Below, piece after piece: positions 7,558 through 16,900 of a DNA stretch of 39,009 nucleotides. The translations under genes and the position numbers were made by a program. This DNA comes from a virus: positions 1 through 39,009 of IMG/VR virus record IMGVR_UViG_3300009184_000088. One strand, 5' to 3'. The notes beneath the pieces were generated by a model, which did no database searches, was not told the origin of the DNA, and worked only from the letters and a program-made list of their open reading frames with translations. Each line of letters opens with the position of its first letter. Positions within the stretch are counted from its first letter, which is position 1.

Positions 7558-9405
7558 ATGCCGCTTCAAAAGCTCCAATTCCGACCCGGAATTGTCCGTG
7601 ACCTGACAGGGTACACGAATGAGGGCGGCTGGCGTGTCTCCAACCTTATCCGTTTTCGCTACGGGTTTCCGGAAACAATCGGCGGCTGGGCAAAGTACTC
7701 GACCTCCCAGTTTCTCGGCACGTGCCGTTCCATGCTCAACTGGAACACTCTGTCAGGCGACAACCTGTTGGGTATGGGCACGCACCTAAAATACTACATC
7801 GAGCGCGGGGGTCAGTTTAATGACATCACCCCGATCCGCAGCACGGTTGTTCTGTCCAACCCTTTTACGGCTACAAACGGGTCGTCCGTTATCAACGTAA
7901 ATGCCGTTGGCCACGGATGTACGCAAGGTGACTTCGTGACCTTTAGCGGTGCTGTCAGTCTTGGAGGCAACGTCACCGCAGCCGTTCTCAACAAAGAGTA
8001 TCAGGTCACCTTCATTGATAACAACAACTACTCAATTACCGTGGCCGTTGTTGCCAATGCATCTGATTCCGGGAACGGCGGCTCTTCCGTTACAGCCGCC
8101 TACCAGATCAATACGGGTCTCGACACACAGGTTGGCGGCACAGGCTGGGGCGCAGGCGCTTGGGGGCGTGGCGGCTGGGGAAGTGCAACGACGCTTTCCG
8201 CAACGAACACTCTTCGTTTGTGGTCGCAAGACAACTATGGTGAAGACCTGATCTTCAACGTCCGCAGTGGCGGCGTTTATTATTGGGACGCAACTACAGG
8301 TCTCGGTGTTCGGGGTGTCACTCTTGCTTCGCTTTCGTCTGATCCAACAACGCCGACCCTCGCCTCTCAGGTTCTTGTCTCAGACCGAGATCGACACGTC
8401 ATTGCCTTCGGTGCAAACCAAGGTGGGTCCACGGCCCTTGATCCATTGTCCGTTCGCTTCTCTTCTCAGGAAGACCCTTATACATGGACGGCAACTGCAA
8501 CCAACACCGCTGGCGATCTGCGTCTTGGTAGCGGCAGCGCGATTGTAAAGGCTGTTGAGACGAAGCGAGAAATCCTCATTTTTACTGAGGTTTCTCTCTA
8601 CTCCATGCAATATGTCGGCCCTCCATACACTTTTGGTGTGCAGCTTATTTCGAGCAACATTAGCATCAACGGCTACAACAGCGCGGTCGCTATGGACGAC
8701 ACCGTGTTCTGGATGGGTGACAAAGAGTTCTATGTTTATACTGGTAAGACAGACCCGCTGCTCTGCCCGCTGAAGGATTATGTCTTCAACGATTTTAACA
8801 CCAACGAGCGCGACAAAGCTTTTGCTGCGTTGAACTCTGAGTATAACGAGATCACGTGGTTCTATCCGTCAGCCGCCTCTTCTGAAAACGACCGCTATGT
8901 CACATTCAATTACAAGGAACAGGTCTGGACGTATGGGAATCTTGCTCGCACGGCTTGGCTTGACCATGGGGTCCGCGAATATCCTCAGGCCGCAAGTCCG
9001 GACAATTATCTCTACAACCATGAGTTTGGTACGGACGACGGCAGTACGACTCCGGCAACTCCTCTGAACGCCTACATCGAAAGTTCGCCTCTTGATATCG
9101 GAGACGGCAATCAGTTCTCGTTTGTGCGTCGTATCATTCCGGACGTGACGTTCATCAACGCGACAAATGATCCGCGTCTTGATCTCATCATCAAGACGCA
9201 GAACTATCCGGGATCCAATTACCAGAACGGTTCCGACTCGGAGGTTCTTCGCACGGCCACTGTTCCGGTTGAGCAATACACTCAGGTGAAGGACATCCGC
9301 TTGCGCGGCCGCTCGATCATCCTGCGTGTCGAGAGCAATCGCGTCGGAACGTGCTGGAGACTTGGTTCTCCGCGTATCGAGATCCAAGCGGATGGGCGGC
9401 GCTGA
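7558..9405 (+). CDS. Tail nozzle / DNA-stabilisation protein
   Basis: A 615-residue protein. It opens with LQFRPGIVRDLTGYTNEGGW and NLIRFRYGFPETIGGW, and continues with beta-propeller-like segments (LLGMGTHLKYYI, TLRLWSQDNYGEDLIFN, GVYYWDATTGLGVR, SDRDRHVIAFG). This is typical of short-tailed-phage tail tubular/nozzle proteins (P22 gp10-like, T7 gp12-like role) that close the tail and keep DNA inside until ejection. The C-terminus (FVRRIIPDVTF, LRGRSIILRVES, WRLGSPRIEIQADGRR) is also characteristic. A good AGGAGAA ribosome site lies before the ATG. The stop overlaps the next ATG (TGATG at 9403-9407). Confidence 0.85.
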   Translation: MPLQKLQFRPGIVRDLTGYTNEGGWRVSNLIRFRYGFPETIGGWAKYSTSQFLGTCRSMLNWNTLSGDNLLGMGTHLKYYIERGGQFNDITPIRSTVVLSNPFTATNGSSVINVNAVGHGCTQGDFVTFSGAVSLGGNVTAAVLNKEYQVTFIDNNNYSITVAVVANASDSGNGGSSVTAAYQINTGLDTQVGGTGWGAGAWGRGGWGSATTLSATNTLRLWSQDNYGEDLIFNVRSGGVYYWDATTGLGVRGVTLASLSSDPTTPTLASQVLVSDRDRHVIAFGANQGGSTALDPLSVRFSSQEDPYTWTATATNTAGDLRLGSGSAIVKAVETKREILIFTEVSLYSMQYVGPPYTFGVQLISSNISINGYNSAVAMDDTVFWMGDKEFYVYTGKTDPLLCPLKDYVFNDFNTNERDKAFAALNSEYNEITWFYPSAASSENDRYVTFNYKEQVWTYGNLARTAWLDHGVREYPQAASPDNYLYNHEFGTDDGSTTPATPLNAYIESSPLDIGDGNQFSFVRRIIPDVTFINATNDPRLDLIIKTQNYPGSNYQNGSDSEVLRTATVPVEQYTQVKDIRLRGRSIILRVESNRVGTCWRLGSPRIEIQADGRR

Positions 9406-9698
9406 TGGATGTCCGCCTTATCCCGCCGATCTTTACCCGTGCTCCGGCGCAGTATGACCAGCTTTATTTTAATGATCTGGTCCGCGCTCTGATCAGCTTG
9501 ATCACGTATATCCAAGCACCGGGCGAAGGACGGCAGACCACGATTGTGTTGACCAATCTGGCCAGCAATGATTCGGGCCTTGAACCGGGGACCATCTTCC
9601 AAGTGAACGGCGCTCTCCGGGTCTCCGTTCTCTACAGTCCTTATGTGGCTGGACTGTCCGCTACAGGGCGAGTTGGGTCGGTAACAGTAACAGTCTGA
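9405..9698 (+). CDS. Small tail-associated protein ending in the VxGLSATGxVGSV repeat
   Basis: A 97-residue protein beginning MDVRLIPPIFTRAPAQYDQ with a helical segment (YFNDLVRALISLITYIQ). The start at 9405 overlaps the nozzle stop and is preferred over an upstream start inside the nozzle gene. The N-terminal half resembles a small protein often found after nozzle genes. The C-terminal 17 residues (VAGLSATGRVGSVTVTV) are one copy of the 22-residue repeat that makes up the protein at 1900-2769, 7 kb away. That shared module suggests the two proteins are part of the same structure or exchange segments by recombination. Function unknown; probably a virion part. Confidence 0.7.
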   Translation: MDVRLIPPIFTRAPAQYDQLYFNDLVRALISLITYIQAPGEGRQTTIVLTNLASNDSGLEPGTIFQVNGALRVSVLYSPYVAGLSATGRVGSVTVTV

Positions 9699-9803
9699 GG
9701 CTTGTTTTACTGGTCTCAAAAGGGTAGATTTGTCGGCGAACCCTCAGGCTTTGTCCTGCCCCATCGCCGTGTCGGCGCTTAAAAACGCTCATAGGGAAAG
9801 TCT
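9699..9803 (+). promoter_or_regulatory. Intergenic gap with weak promoter-like element and small hairpin
   Basis: This is one of the few gaps in the late module. TTGTTT (9702-9707) and TAGATT (9725-9730) are 17 bp apart and could be a weak sigma70-type promoter. A 5-bp hairpin CGCCG-TGT-CGGCG lies at 9765-9777. No convincing small gene was found. Promoter strength and use are uncertain. Confidence 0.25.
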
Positions 9804-11357
9804 ATGCAGGGTACAGAGCTTCTTCGCGATCCTAGTTTTGCCCAGACGCTGGAACAATCACCGTTCCAAGCGAAGGATTTGCCGGGTCTATCCACAGCCG
9901 TTGCCGACGCTTTTGAAAAACTTTCCCCTGATCAGCGGAAAGAAATGAAGGCTGTCCTCGACGAACTGGACGATTTGTCGGAACAGGAACTGGAATCGTT
10001 CCTTCGTCTGATTGGATACGTTGAACAGGACCCTAGTCAGTACCCTAAACTGGTCAAGCAACTGGTCGAGACAGGCGCTTTCTCTCCTGAGGACGTTCCC
10101 CAACAGTACGACCCCAACTTGATGGCAATCGTAAAAACCCTTGTTGGTCAAGCACTTAGGCGCGTTCGCGCAGTGTCGTCCCCGACCTTTGCAAAGGGCG
10201 GCATTGTTTCCTTGAAGAAGGAAGCGAAGAAGGTGGCCGCTGCTGGCCGCGGTGGTGACACGATCCTTGCCCACATCAATCCGATGGAAGCCGACATGCT
10301 CAAGCGCATGGGCGGCCGTGGAACGATCAACCCAAAGACAGGTCTCCCTGAGTTTGGCTTTTGGAAGTCGCTGGGTAATATTCTTAAGGTTGGCGCACAG
10401 ATTGTTGGAACGATTGCCCTTTCGGTGATGGGTGTCCCCCCTATTTGGGCAGGCGCGATTGCGGGCGGAGCCACCTCTCTTCTTTCGGGCGCAAAACCCA
10501 TTGATGCCTTGAAGAGCGCCCTTTTGGGTGGCGTCACTGCTGGCATTGGTGCAGGCATCAGCAGCAGCATGGCTGGCGGAAGTTTCTTTGACGGCATCAG
10601 CAAAGGCTTTGTGTCCGGAACAGCCCTCCCCGGCTCAGACCTATTCAAGGAGACCTTTGGAATTGGTGGGGCTGGTGGAGCGGAGGCCGCTGCTAGTGGA
10701 GCAGCGGGTGGAGCAGCGGGTGGAGCAGGAGCCGCCACAAACTTTCCTCCTGTTGGAGAGGCGGGGTCTCTTCCTACGTTTGCAAGAGCCGGAACCCCTC
10801 AGCTACCTATTTCCCCCTCTACCCCTCTACCTTCTGCGTCATCCGGAGTATCCGGTCTCTTTAATAGTGCAGCAAACTGGGTTAAAGCAAACCCGCTGAC
10901 CGCTACGTTGGGTGCTGGCGCACTGCTTCTTGGCATGGGTCAGAAAAAAGAAGAGGTTAAGCCGAGCCTTGTCAGCGGCAGGACCGGAACAGACCTTCTT
11001 AGCGAACAGCCTGCGACCTACGGCTTCAGCACAGCAAACTTTGCTCCTCGCACTCCGCAGGCTGGGACCACCGTTTTTCCAAGCGGTGGTTATATCGCCC
11101 CGACGACACCTATCGGCATGGCACCGACCCCCAACTTTGGTCAGGTCCGCTACCCGACGACAGGCATCATGTCCGTTAAGGCTGGTGGCGCGATCCACGG
11201 TCCGGGGTCCGGGACCAGCGATTCCATTCCCGCTCGCCTCAGCGACGGTGAGTTTGTGATGACAGCCAAAGCCGTCCGCGGCGCAGGCAAAGGCGACCGC
11301 ATGAAGGGTGCTCGCAAGATGTACGAGCTCATGCATAAATTTGAACGGATGGCGTAA
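9804..11357 (+). CDS. Internal virion protein with glycine-zipper membrane segments
   Basis: A 517-residue protein. The N-terminus (about 1-130) is acidic and helical (DELDDLSEQELESFLRLIG). A central part (about 190-310) is Gly/Ala-rich and hydrophobic (IVGTIALSVMGVPPIWAGAIA and GVTAGIGAGISS), suggesting membrane insertion. The C-terminus carries GGAIHGPGSGTSDSIPARL-DGEFVMTAKAVRGAG, a signature (shortened here) found at the end of many phage internal or injection proteins. It probably rides in the capsid and enters the cell envelope during DNA ejection. The ATG follows GGGAAAG. Two bases separate its stop from the next gene, which is also predicted to be internal. Confidence 0.7.
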   Translation: MQGTELLRDPSFAQTLEQSPFQAKDLPGLSTAVADAFEKLSPDQRKEMKAVLDELDDLSEQELESFLRLIGYVEQDPSQYPKLVKQLVETGAFSPEDVPQQYDPNLMAIVKTLVGQALRRVRAVSSPTFAKGGIVSLKKEAKKVAAAGRGGDTILAHINPMEADMLKRMGGRGTINPKTGLPEFGFWKSLGNILKVGAQIVGTIALSVMGVPPIWAGAIAGGATSLLSGAKPIDALKSALLGGVTAGIGAGISSSMAGGSFFDGISKGFVSGTALPGSDLFKETFGIGGAGGAEAAASGAAGGAAGGAGAATNFPPVGEAGSLPTFARAGTPQLPISPSTPLPSASSGVSGLFNSAANWVKANPLTATLGAGALLLGMGQKKEEVKPSLVSGRTGTDLLSEQPATYGFSTANFAPRTPQAGTTVFPSGGYIAPTTPIGMAPTPNFGQVRYPTTGIMSVKAGGAIHGPGSGTSDSIPARLSDGEFVMTAKAVRGAGKGDRMKGARKMYELMHKFERMA

Positions 11358-11359
11358 CC

Positions 11360-12397
11360 ATGGCCGAGACTACAGTCCAAGAACAGATAGTCCGCGAAGC
11401 CCCAGAGATCGAAGCCTATAAGCTTGGTCTTCTGAAGCTTGCCAAAGAGCGGGCCGAAATCCCTGTTGATATCCCTGCGATGCGCGCAGCGGAGATGACC
11501 CCCCAACAGATTCGCGCTCTGGAACTGTCGGGTGCTGGTATCGGTTCTTACGCCCCCTATATGCAGGCGGCTGGTCAGGCTTTTACCAAAGCTGCTGAAG
11601 GTTATGGTGGTCTTCCCCACTACGGTCAGGCTGGCATGGAAGCAGCCACTGGCTATGGTAACTTGGCGACCATGCTTGGTACATCCGGAGCACAGGCCTA
11701 TAACCCGCTCCAAGCCCTTGCTTATATGAACCCCTATCAGGAAGCCGTCACTCAGAAGGCCGTCGAGGAGATGGGCCGTCAGGCTCAAATCCAGCAGCAG
11801 TCTCTGTCGGCACAGGCTGTGAAGGCCGGAGCTTTCGGCGGTAGCCGTGAAGGCGTGCAGCGGGCCGAGCTCGGACGTAATCTTGCAGATGTCCAATCCA
11901 AACGCATCTTGGAAGATTACTTCGCCAACTACAGCCAAGCGCAGAACGCTGCGATGAACGCCTTCGCCAACCAGCAAGCACGTGCTCAGTCGGCGGGTAA
12001 CCTTGCTCTTGGTGCAGGCCAACTCGGCTTGCAGGGCGCGACGCAGGCTGGCGGTTTGCAGCAGGCTAGTGCTGCTGGTATCGGCACACTCGGTCAGCAG
12101 ACCGCGGCCCTTGGTCAACTGCAATCAGGTCTTCAGCAGGGCGACGTTTCGTTCCTGTATAACATCGGTTCGCAGCAACAGCAGCAGCGTCAGAAGGAAC
12201 TGGATGCAGCGCGTCAGACCTCTCTGCAACAGGCCTACGAGCCGTTCCAGCGCATCTCGTTTGTGTCCGACATCTACAAGGGCGCACCGTCGTCGCAACA
12301 GACGATCAGCCAGACAACTGCTCCGTCGCCGTCCCTCGTTTCACAGGTCGCTGGTCTCGGCACAGCCGGACTCGCCGCCTACAATCTTGCGAGGTAA
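11360..12397 (+). CDS. Internal virion protein, Gln/Ala-rich helical
   Basis: A 345-residue protein rich in Ala, Gln and Gly with long predicted helices. Features seen are PYMQAAGQAFTKAAEGYGG, a central MNPYQEAVTQKAVEEMGRQAQ segment, AGAFGGSREGVQRAE, and a Gln-rich stretch (NIGSQQQQQRQKELD). The MNPYQ...V segment with following AGAFGGSR is a recurring signature in internal proteins of marine and freshwater short-tailed phages. It lies between two other internal-protein genes with gaps of two to three bases. The likely role is as a channel or scaffold component of the ejection apparatus; no enzymatic motif is visible. Confidence 0.65.
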   Translation: MAETTVQEQIVREAPEIEAYKLGLLKLAKERAEIPVDIPAMRAAEMTPQQIRALELSGAGIGSYAPYMQAAGQAFTKAAEGYGGLPHYGQAGMEAATGYGNLATMLGTSGAQAYNPLQALAYMNPYQEAVTQKAVEEMGRQAQIQQQSLSAQAVKAGAFGGSREGVQRAELGRNLADVQSKRILEDYFANYSQAQNAAMNAFANQQARAQSAGNLALGAGQLGLQGATQAGGLQQASAAGIGTLGQQTAALGQLQSGLQQGDVSFLYNIGSQQQQQRQKELDAARQTSLQQAYEPFQRISFVSDIYKGAPSSQQTISQTTAPSPSLVSQVAGLGTAGLAAYNLAR

Positions 12398-12400
12398 AAC

Positions 12401-13891
12401 ATGGCCAACGATCCCGTCCTTCAACGCTCGATGTTCCAGAAGCAGACGCCTATTGCGCCGTCTGTCGGTCTTGGTATCGATTCCGTCACCACGCCGGATC
12501 AGAATGCCAAAGCACTGAAGAGCATGTTCCAGCCGACGGTGTCGCTCGGCATGCCGACGCAGATGCTTCAGCAGGAACAGCAGCCTGTTCAGTCGTTCCA
12601 AGAAGGCGGTTTTGCTACACCTCTTGTTGCTCAATACGATTTTCGCAATCGTCGGTATCAGAACCCGCCGTCTTATGCGGAGCGTACAGACCCTGCTCAG
12701 TTTGAGGCGGATCGTCCTGCGAGAGAAGCCGCCGCTGAAGCAGAACGTCTTCGTGCGGAAGCCCGTCTTGAAGAACAGCGGGCTCGCTATGCTCCGGAAC
12801 AGGCTCGCTATGCGGCCGAGGCCGACCGTTATCGTATGCTTAACGCCCAGCGTCGTCAGGCTATTGATGACGCGGACGCTCTTGCCCGTTATCCGGCTCC
12901 AAAAAGCCAATTCCGCAGAGACGTCGAATCTGTTCTCCCTTCTCTTCCGACAGAGGAACGAGTCAGGAAAAATGCAGAGGACTTCGCTCGCATAAGAGAA
13001 GCTCGTCAAAACGCTTTGCAGGAACAACAGACCGCCCTTGAAGATTACCGCAAAGGATCTCCGGGATCTGCGGTTGGGGACTATTTCCGTTCACTGACAC
13101 CGGAAGAACTTAAGGCGCGAGCGGAAGAGCGTGCGGCGGCTGAAAGGAAGCTTGAAGCCGAAGGTGCTAGGATAGGGTCAACCTTTACCCGAAGCATGGA
13201 TGCCGTGGCGGCTCCTCGTCGCGGTGTCGCTTCCCTTGATGTTGCCCGGATGCTTGAAAACGACCGTGCACAAGAACCCCGTATGCCAACGTCTCCCGCT
13301 GAACGTAAGCTTGAAGACACCTCTGTTAAAACAAACCTTGATGACATCAAGGCTGACCGTAGGGCCACGGAGGCTGCTCGAACCTCTGCCGAGCGCCGCG
13401 AGAACATGTTGCTTGCTTTGATGCAGGCTGGCTTTGCTATGGCCGCTGGCCGCAGTCCAAACGCCATCAGCAACATTGGCGCAGGCGGTCAGGCTGGTAT
13501 TGCAGCCTTTGCTTCAATGGAACGCGCCCGTCGCGAGGACGAATCTCTGCGTCGTCGCGAACAGTTGCAGCTCGACATTGCCAAGATGCAGTACGACAGG
13601 GATCCGGAAACCATTCGCACCTATGCCGTTCTTGGCGGATGGACTCCGCAAATGGGTCGCGAAGGTTATCAGGATGCCGTTCGCAAAGGCTTCCAGTTCT
13701 TGCAGAGCAAAGAAGCTCCCAAACAAGCTATGGACATGCTTAAACTGTCTCAGACCGACCCGAACATCCTTACACCAGAACAACGAAAGGCCTATTCGGA
13801 CGTGGTCAACATGGGTATCATGTCTTCTCTTGGTAGAGGCAGCGGCTTCCCCGGTTTCTCCGGCACAGCAATACCTTCTCCAACTAAGTAA
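12401..13891 (+). CDS. Internal virion protein with long charged coiled coil
   Basis: A 496-residue protein. Residues about 100-300 are dominated by Arg/Glu/Ala heptads (AEAERLRAEARLEEQRARYA, then ARAEERAAAERKLEAEG), predicting long coiled coils. Residues about 330-385 contain a conserved-looking MLLALMQAGFAMAAGRSPN followed by GAGGQAGIAAFASMERARR, a pattern I associate with phage internal proteins preceding a giant ejection protein. The start has few alternatives; the ATG at 12401 follows the previous stop by three bases. It is likely an ejected structural protein. Confidence 0.65.
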   Translation: MANDPVLQRSMFQKQTPIAPSVGLGIDSVTTPDQNAKALKSMFQPTVSLGMPTQMLQQEQQPVQSFQEGGFATPLVAQYDFRNRRYQNPPSYAERTDPAQFEADRPAREAAAEAERLRAEARLEEQRARYAPEQARYAAEADRYRMLNAQRRQAIDDADALARYPAPKSQFRRDVESVLPSLPTEERVRKNAEDFARIREARQNALQEQQTALEDYRKGSPGSAVGDYFRSLTPEELKARAEERAAAERKLEAEGARIGSTFTRSMDAVAAPRRGVASLDVARMLENDRAQEPRMPTSPAERKLEDTSVKTNLDDIKADRRATEAARTSAERRENMLLALMQAGFAMAAGRSPNAISNIGAGGQAGIAAFASMERARREDESLRRREQLQLDIAKMQYDRDPETIRTYAVLGGWTPQMGREGYQDAVRKGFQFLQSKEAPKQAMDMLKLSQTDPNILTPEQRKAYSDVVNMGIMSSLGRGSGFPGFSGTAIPSPTK

Positions 13892-13915
13892 CACTTCCCT
13901 CTGCGGAGCCAGAGA

Positions 13916-16900
13916 ATGCCTCTTTTTGATGTTACCGCTCCGAATGGTCAGGTCTTTCGCGTCAACGCTCCTGAGGGGTCAGACGTTAATGACGCCATTG
14001 CTTATGTGGCTACGGACCTATACCCAAAGTTTGTTGAAGCCAACAAACCAAAACCAGAACGAGGCATTGGCCAACTCTTCACCGAAGGTTTTGGTCGTGG
14101 CGTAGAGCAGACAAAGGTCTTGCTTGGCGACTACCTTCCGGCCCTCGCTGGTCGTGGTGTTCAACGCGCTGCCGAATCTCTCGGTGCTGAGGGCGTGGCT
14201 GGTGCAGCCGGATCGTTTGCTGATCGTCAGCTCCGCGAAGCCGCTCAAAGCGAATTGGATATTGCCAAGAAATATCCGCGCGAATTTCAGTCTTACGAGG
14301 ACATCACTGGTCCGGTTTCCGCTTTGCGTTATGGCGCAGAGGCATTGGGCGAAGGTCTGCCGTCCATTGTCCCCGGTCTTGTCACAGGTGGTGCGGGTGC
14401 TTTTGCTGCTCGCGGTTTGCAGGCTGGAGCTCGCGCTGCGGCTACGGCTCTGGCCACGGGCGCAGGCTCTGCTGCGCAGACCGTTCCGGAAGCCTATGCC
14501 TCGATCTTGAAAGAGACAGGCAAGGAAGAGATCGGCGCATCTCTTGTTGCTGGCGGTATCAACGCCGCTCTCGAATCCATCCTGCCCGCCTCCGTCATCG
14601 GAAAGATGTCGGGTCCGGCAAAGGACGCTCTTGTTGGCTCCATCAAGAAACGTCTTGGTCTTGGCTTTGCGGAAGGCGCGGCAAAGGAAGGCCTCACTGA
14701 AGGCATGCAGGAAGCCGTTAACCAAGCGGCCATCTCCTTTGTCGATCAGAACAAAGAGTTCTTCACGTCGCAGAACTGGAAAGAGATTCTCGATAGCTCG
14801 ATCCGTGGGGCCATTGTCGGCGGCGTTGTTGGCGGCGTATCAAATGTTGCCCGTGGAAGACGGACCGCGGAACAACCAACTCCGGAAGGCGCTCCACAAG
14901 AAGCCCCCTCCGGAGCGGTTGATTTCACGCCGGAACAAAAAACTTTCATCAGCGAAAACCTTCCTCTGTTGTCCAACCTCGGCTATCAACCGCAGGAAAT
15001 TGACAATATTCCTTTTGATACTCTGAAGGACATTGTTGCCAATAAGATTCTTGCAAACGTTCATTTTGGCAAAGCGCAAGTACAACCGAAAGCAGCGGAG
15101 AAACCAGCCACAGAAGCTCCCGTAGAAGGCGGTCCGGTTGTTGAGGCTGTTCCTCCGGCTGCTACTGAGGTTGCCCCTCCGGCTGCTACTGAGGTTGCCC
15201 CTCCGGCTGCTACTGAGGTTGCCCCTCCGGCTGCTCCCGCTATCGAACTTCCAGTTTTTGATTTGCCAAAGTCTTTGGCTGGAGCAAAACCAAAGTTTAA
15301 TTTTGGAACCACCGAGTTTAATCCTCAATTTGTCAACGACATTGACAAGGCTTTGTACATCACCGCTCAAGACAAGAAGTCTTCAAGTGATGATCTTTAC
15401 CGTCAATTTCTGCAAGACAATGGGTTTACGAACGAACAAATCAACCAGTACGGCACAGGCCTCAAAAAGTTTATGCTGACGCAAGCCCAGACCGCCATCA
15501 ACAATGGCGAGATCGGTGGTCCGTTGCCCATAGACTACATGCGTGTTGTGGTTCCTAACGAATACCGTTCAATTATTGGACTTTCTCAGACACCGACCAA
15601 GTCAGCACAAATAGCACCTGTGCAAACCCCTGAGGGTCCGGGGACCGTTGTCACGACAACACCATCTCCAAAACAAACGCCTGCCGTTCCCGTTGCGGGG
15701 ATTACGGAACAGGGGCCGTCTTCGGACACCGATTTTCAAATAGGAAACTACTCTCGTCAGCAGTTTGAAGGCGCTATACCGGGCGTAGTGGACGTCATCC
15801 GCACGATTCACGCAAACCTTTACCCCGGAACACGACTTAACCTGTCGGTCAACAACAATATTGGTGGCAACACCTTTGGTAGATATACCCCTGATCTTGA
15901 TCTTCAGAAGGTGGTCAGCAAGCCAGAACTGACTATTGAGATAAACCTGTCGGCTATTCGCAAGCAGATGTCGAAGGAGAAGGATCAGCAACGATTTCTT
16001 CTTAAGACCCTGTTCCACGAACTGTCTCATCCTTTGCAATACACATGGCTTAATACGGTCGATAAGAAGACGTTTGAAGCAATCCTTAAGCAGTATATCA
16101 AGGAGCGTAACCCGTCCGCTGCACACCGTGCCGCATTGTACAATATGCTGGCTGACGGTCGTAAGGACATTGACGCAAAATATCGCGCTCAACTTCTTAA
16201 GAGCATTGGTCTGGAGAATGACGCCAATCTTCAGACATTTCTTCTCGACAAAAACAAGGTTGCCCCTATTGGTTCTGGGGACGTCCTCAACGACAACTAT
16301 ATTCGTTCGTTCAACGAATGGGTTGCGGAGCAGGGCGCTAAGTGGATGACGAAGGAGCTTAAGGGCATTGTTCCTCAGACAGTGTTTGAAAAGTTCCAGA
16401 AGAGTGTCCTCGATGGACTGCGTCGTATGTACAAAGCAGTTTCCGAAGCTCTTGGTATTAAGTTCCGCGAAGGCGCTTTTGAAAAGATGCTTCGGGAAGT
16501 TTATGGAAAAAAGACAACTACCCCTCCCGTCAGGTCGTACGAAGAATTTGGCCGTAGCAGCAAAGAATACAAGGACATCATTACTCGCGTTGTTAACGGC
16601 AAGGCCTACAAGAGCCAAGAGCTTAATTCCGTTGGCGTGACGCCTACGGATGTAGACCAGAATGTCAAGGAGCCTCCAGTTCCGACAGGCCCCGCTGCGC
16701 AACAGCCAACAAAGACTTACAACGACCTCAAATACCTTCTTGCCCCAGACGACAAATCCATGACGGGTTTTGTCGGCCGTACATTGCGGAGCATTGTCGG
16801 TGCTGAACCGGGAGAAAGCATTTCTCGCGCTTTCGTTCGTAATGTCGTGAACTCAAACATTCCTTTTCTTGAAAGGGATGACCTTCGTAATCTTGGTAAG

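Noticed and set aside
9730-9948. Possible 72-residue gene in the gap before the internal virion protein
   Set aside because: It has no ribosome site or recognisable motif, and most of it overlaps the well-supported gene at 9804 in another frame.
11150-12124. A 324-residue minus-strand frame across two internal virion genes
   Set aside because: It spans the junction of two real genes on the opposite strand, with low-complexity Leu/Ser content and no ribosome site.
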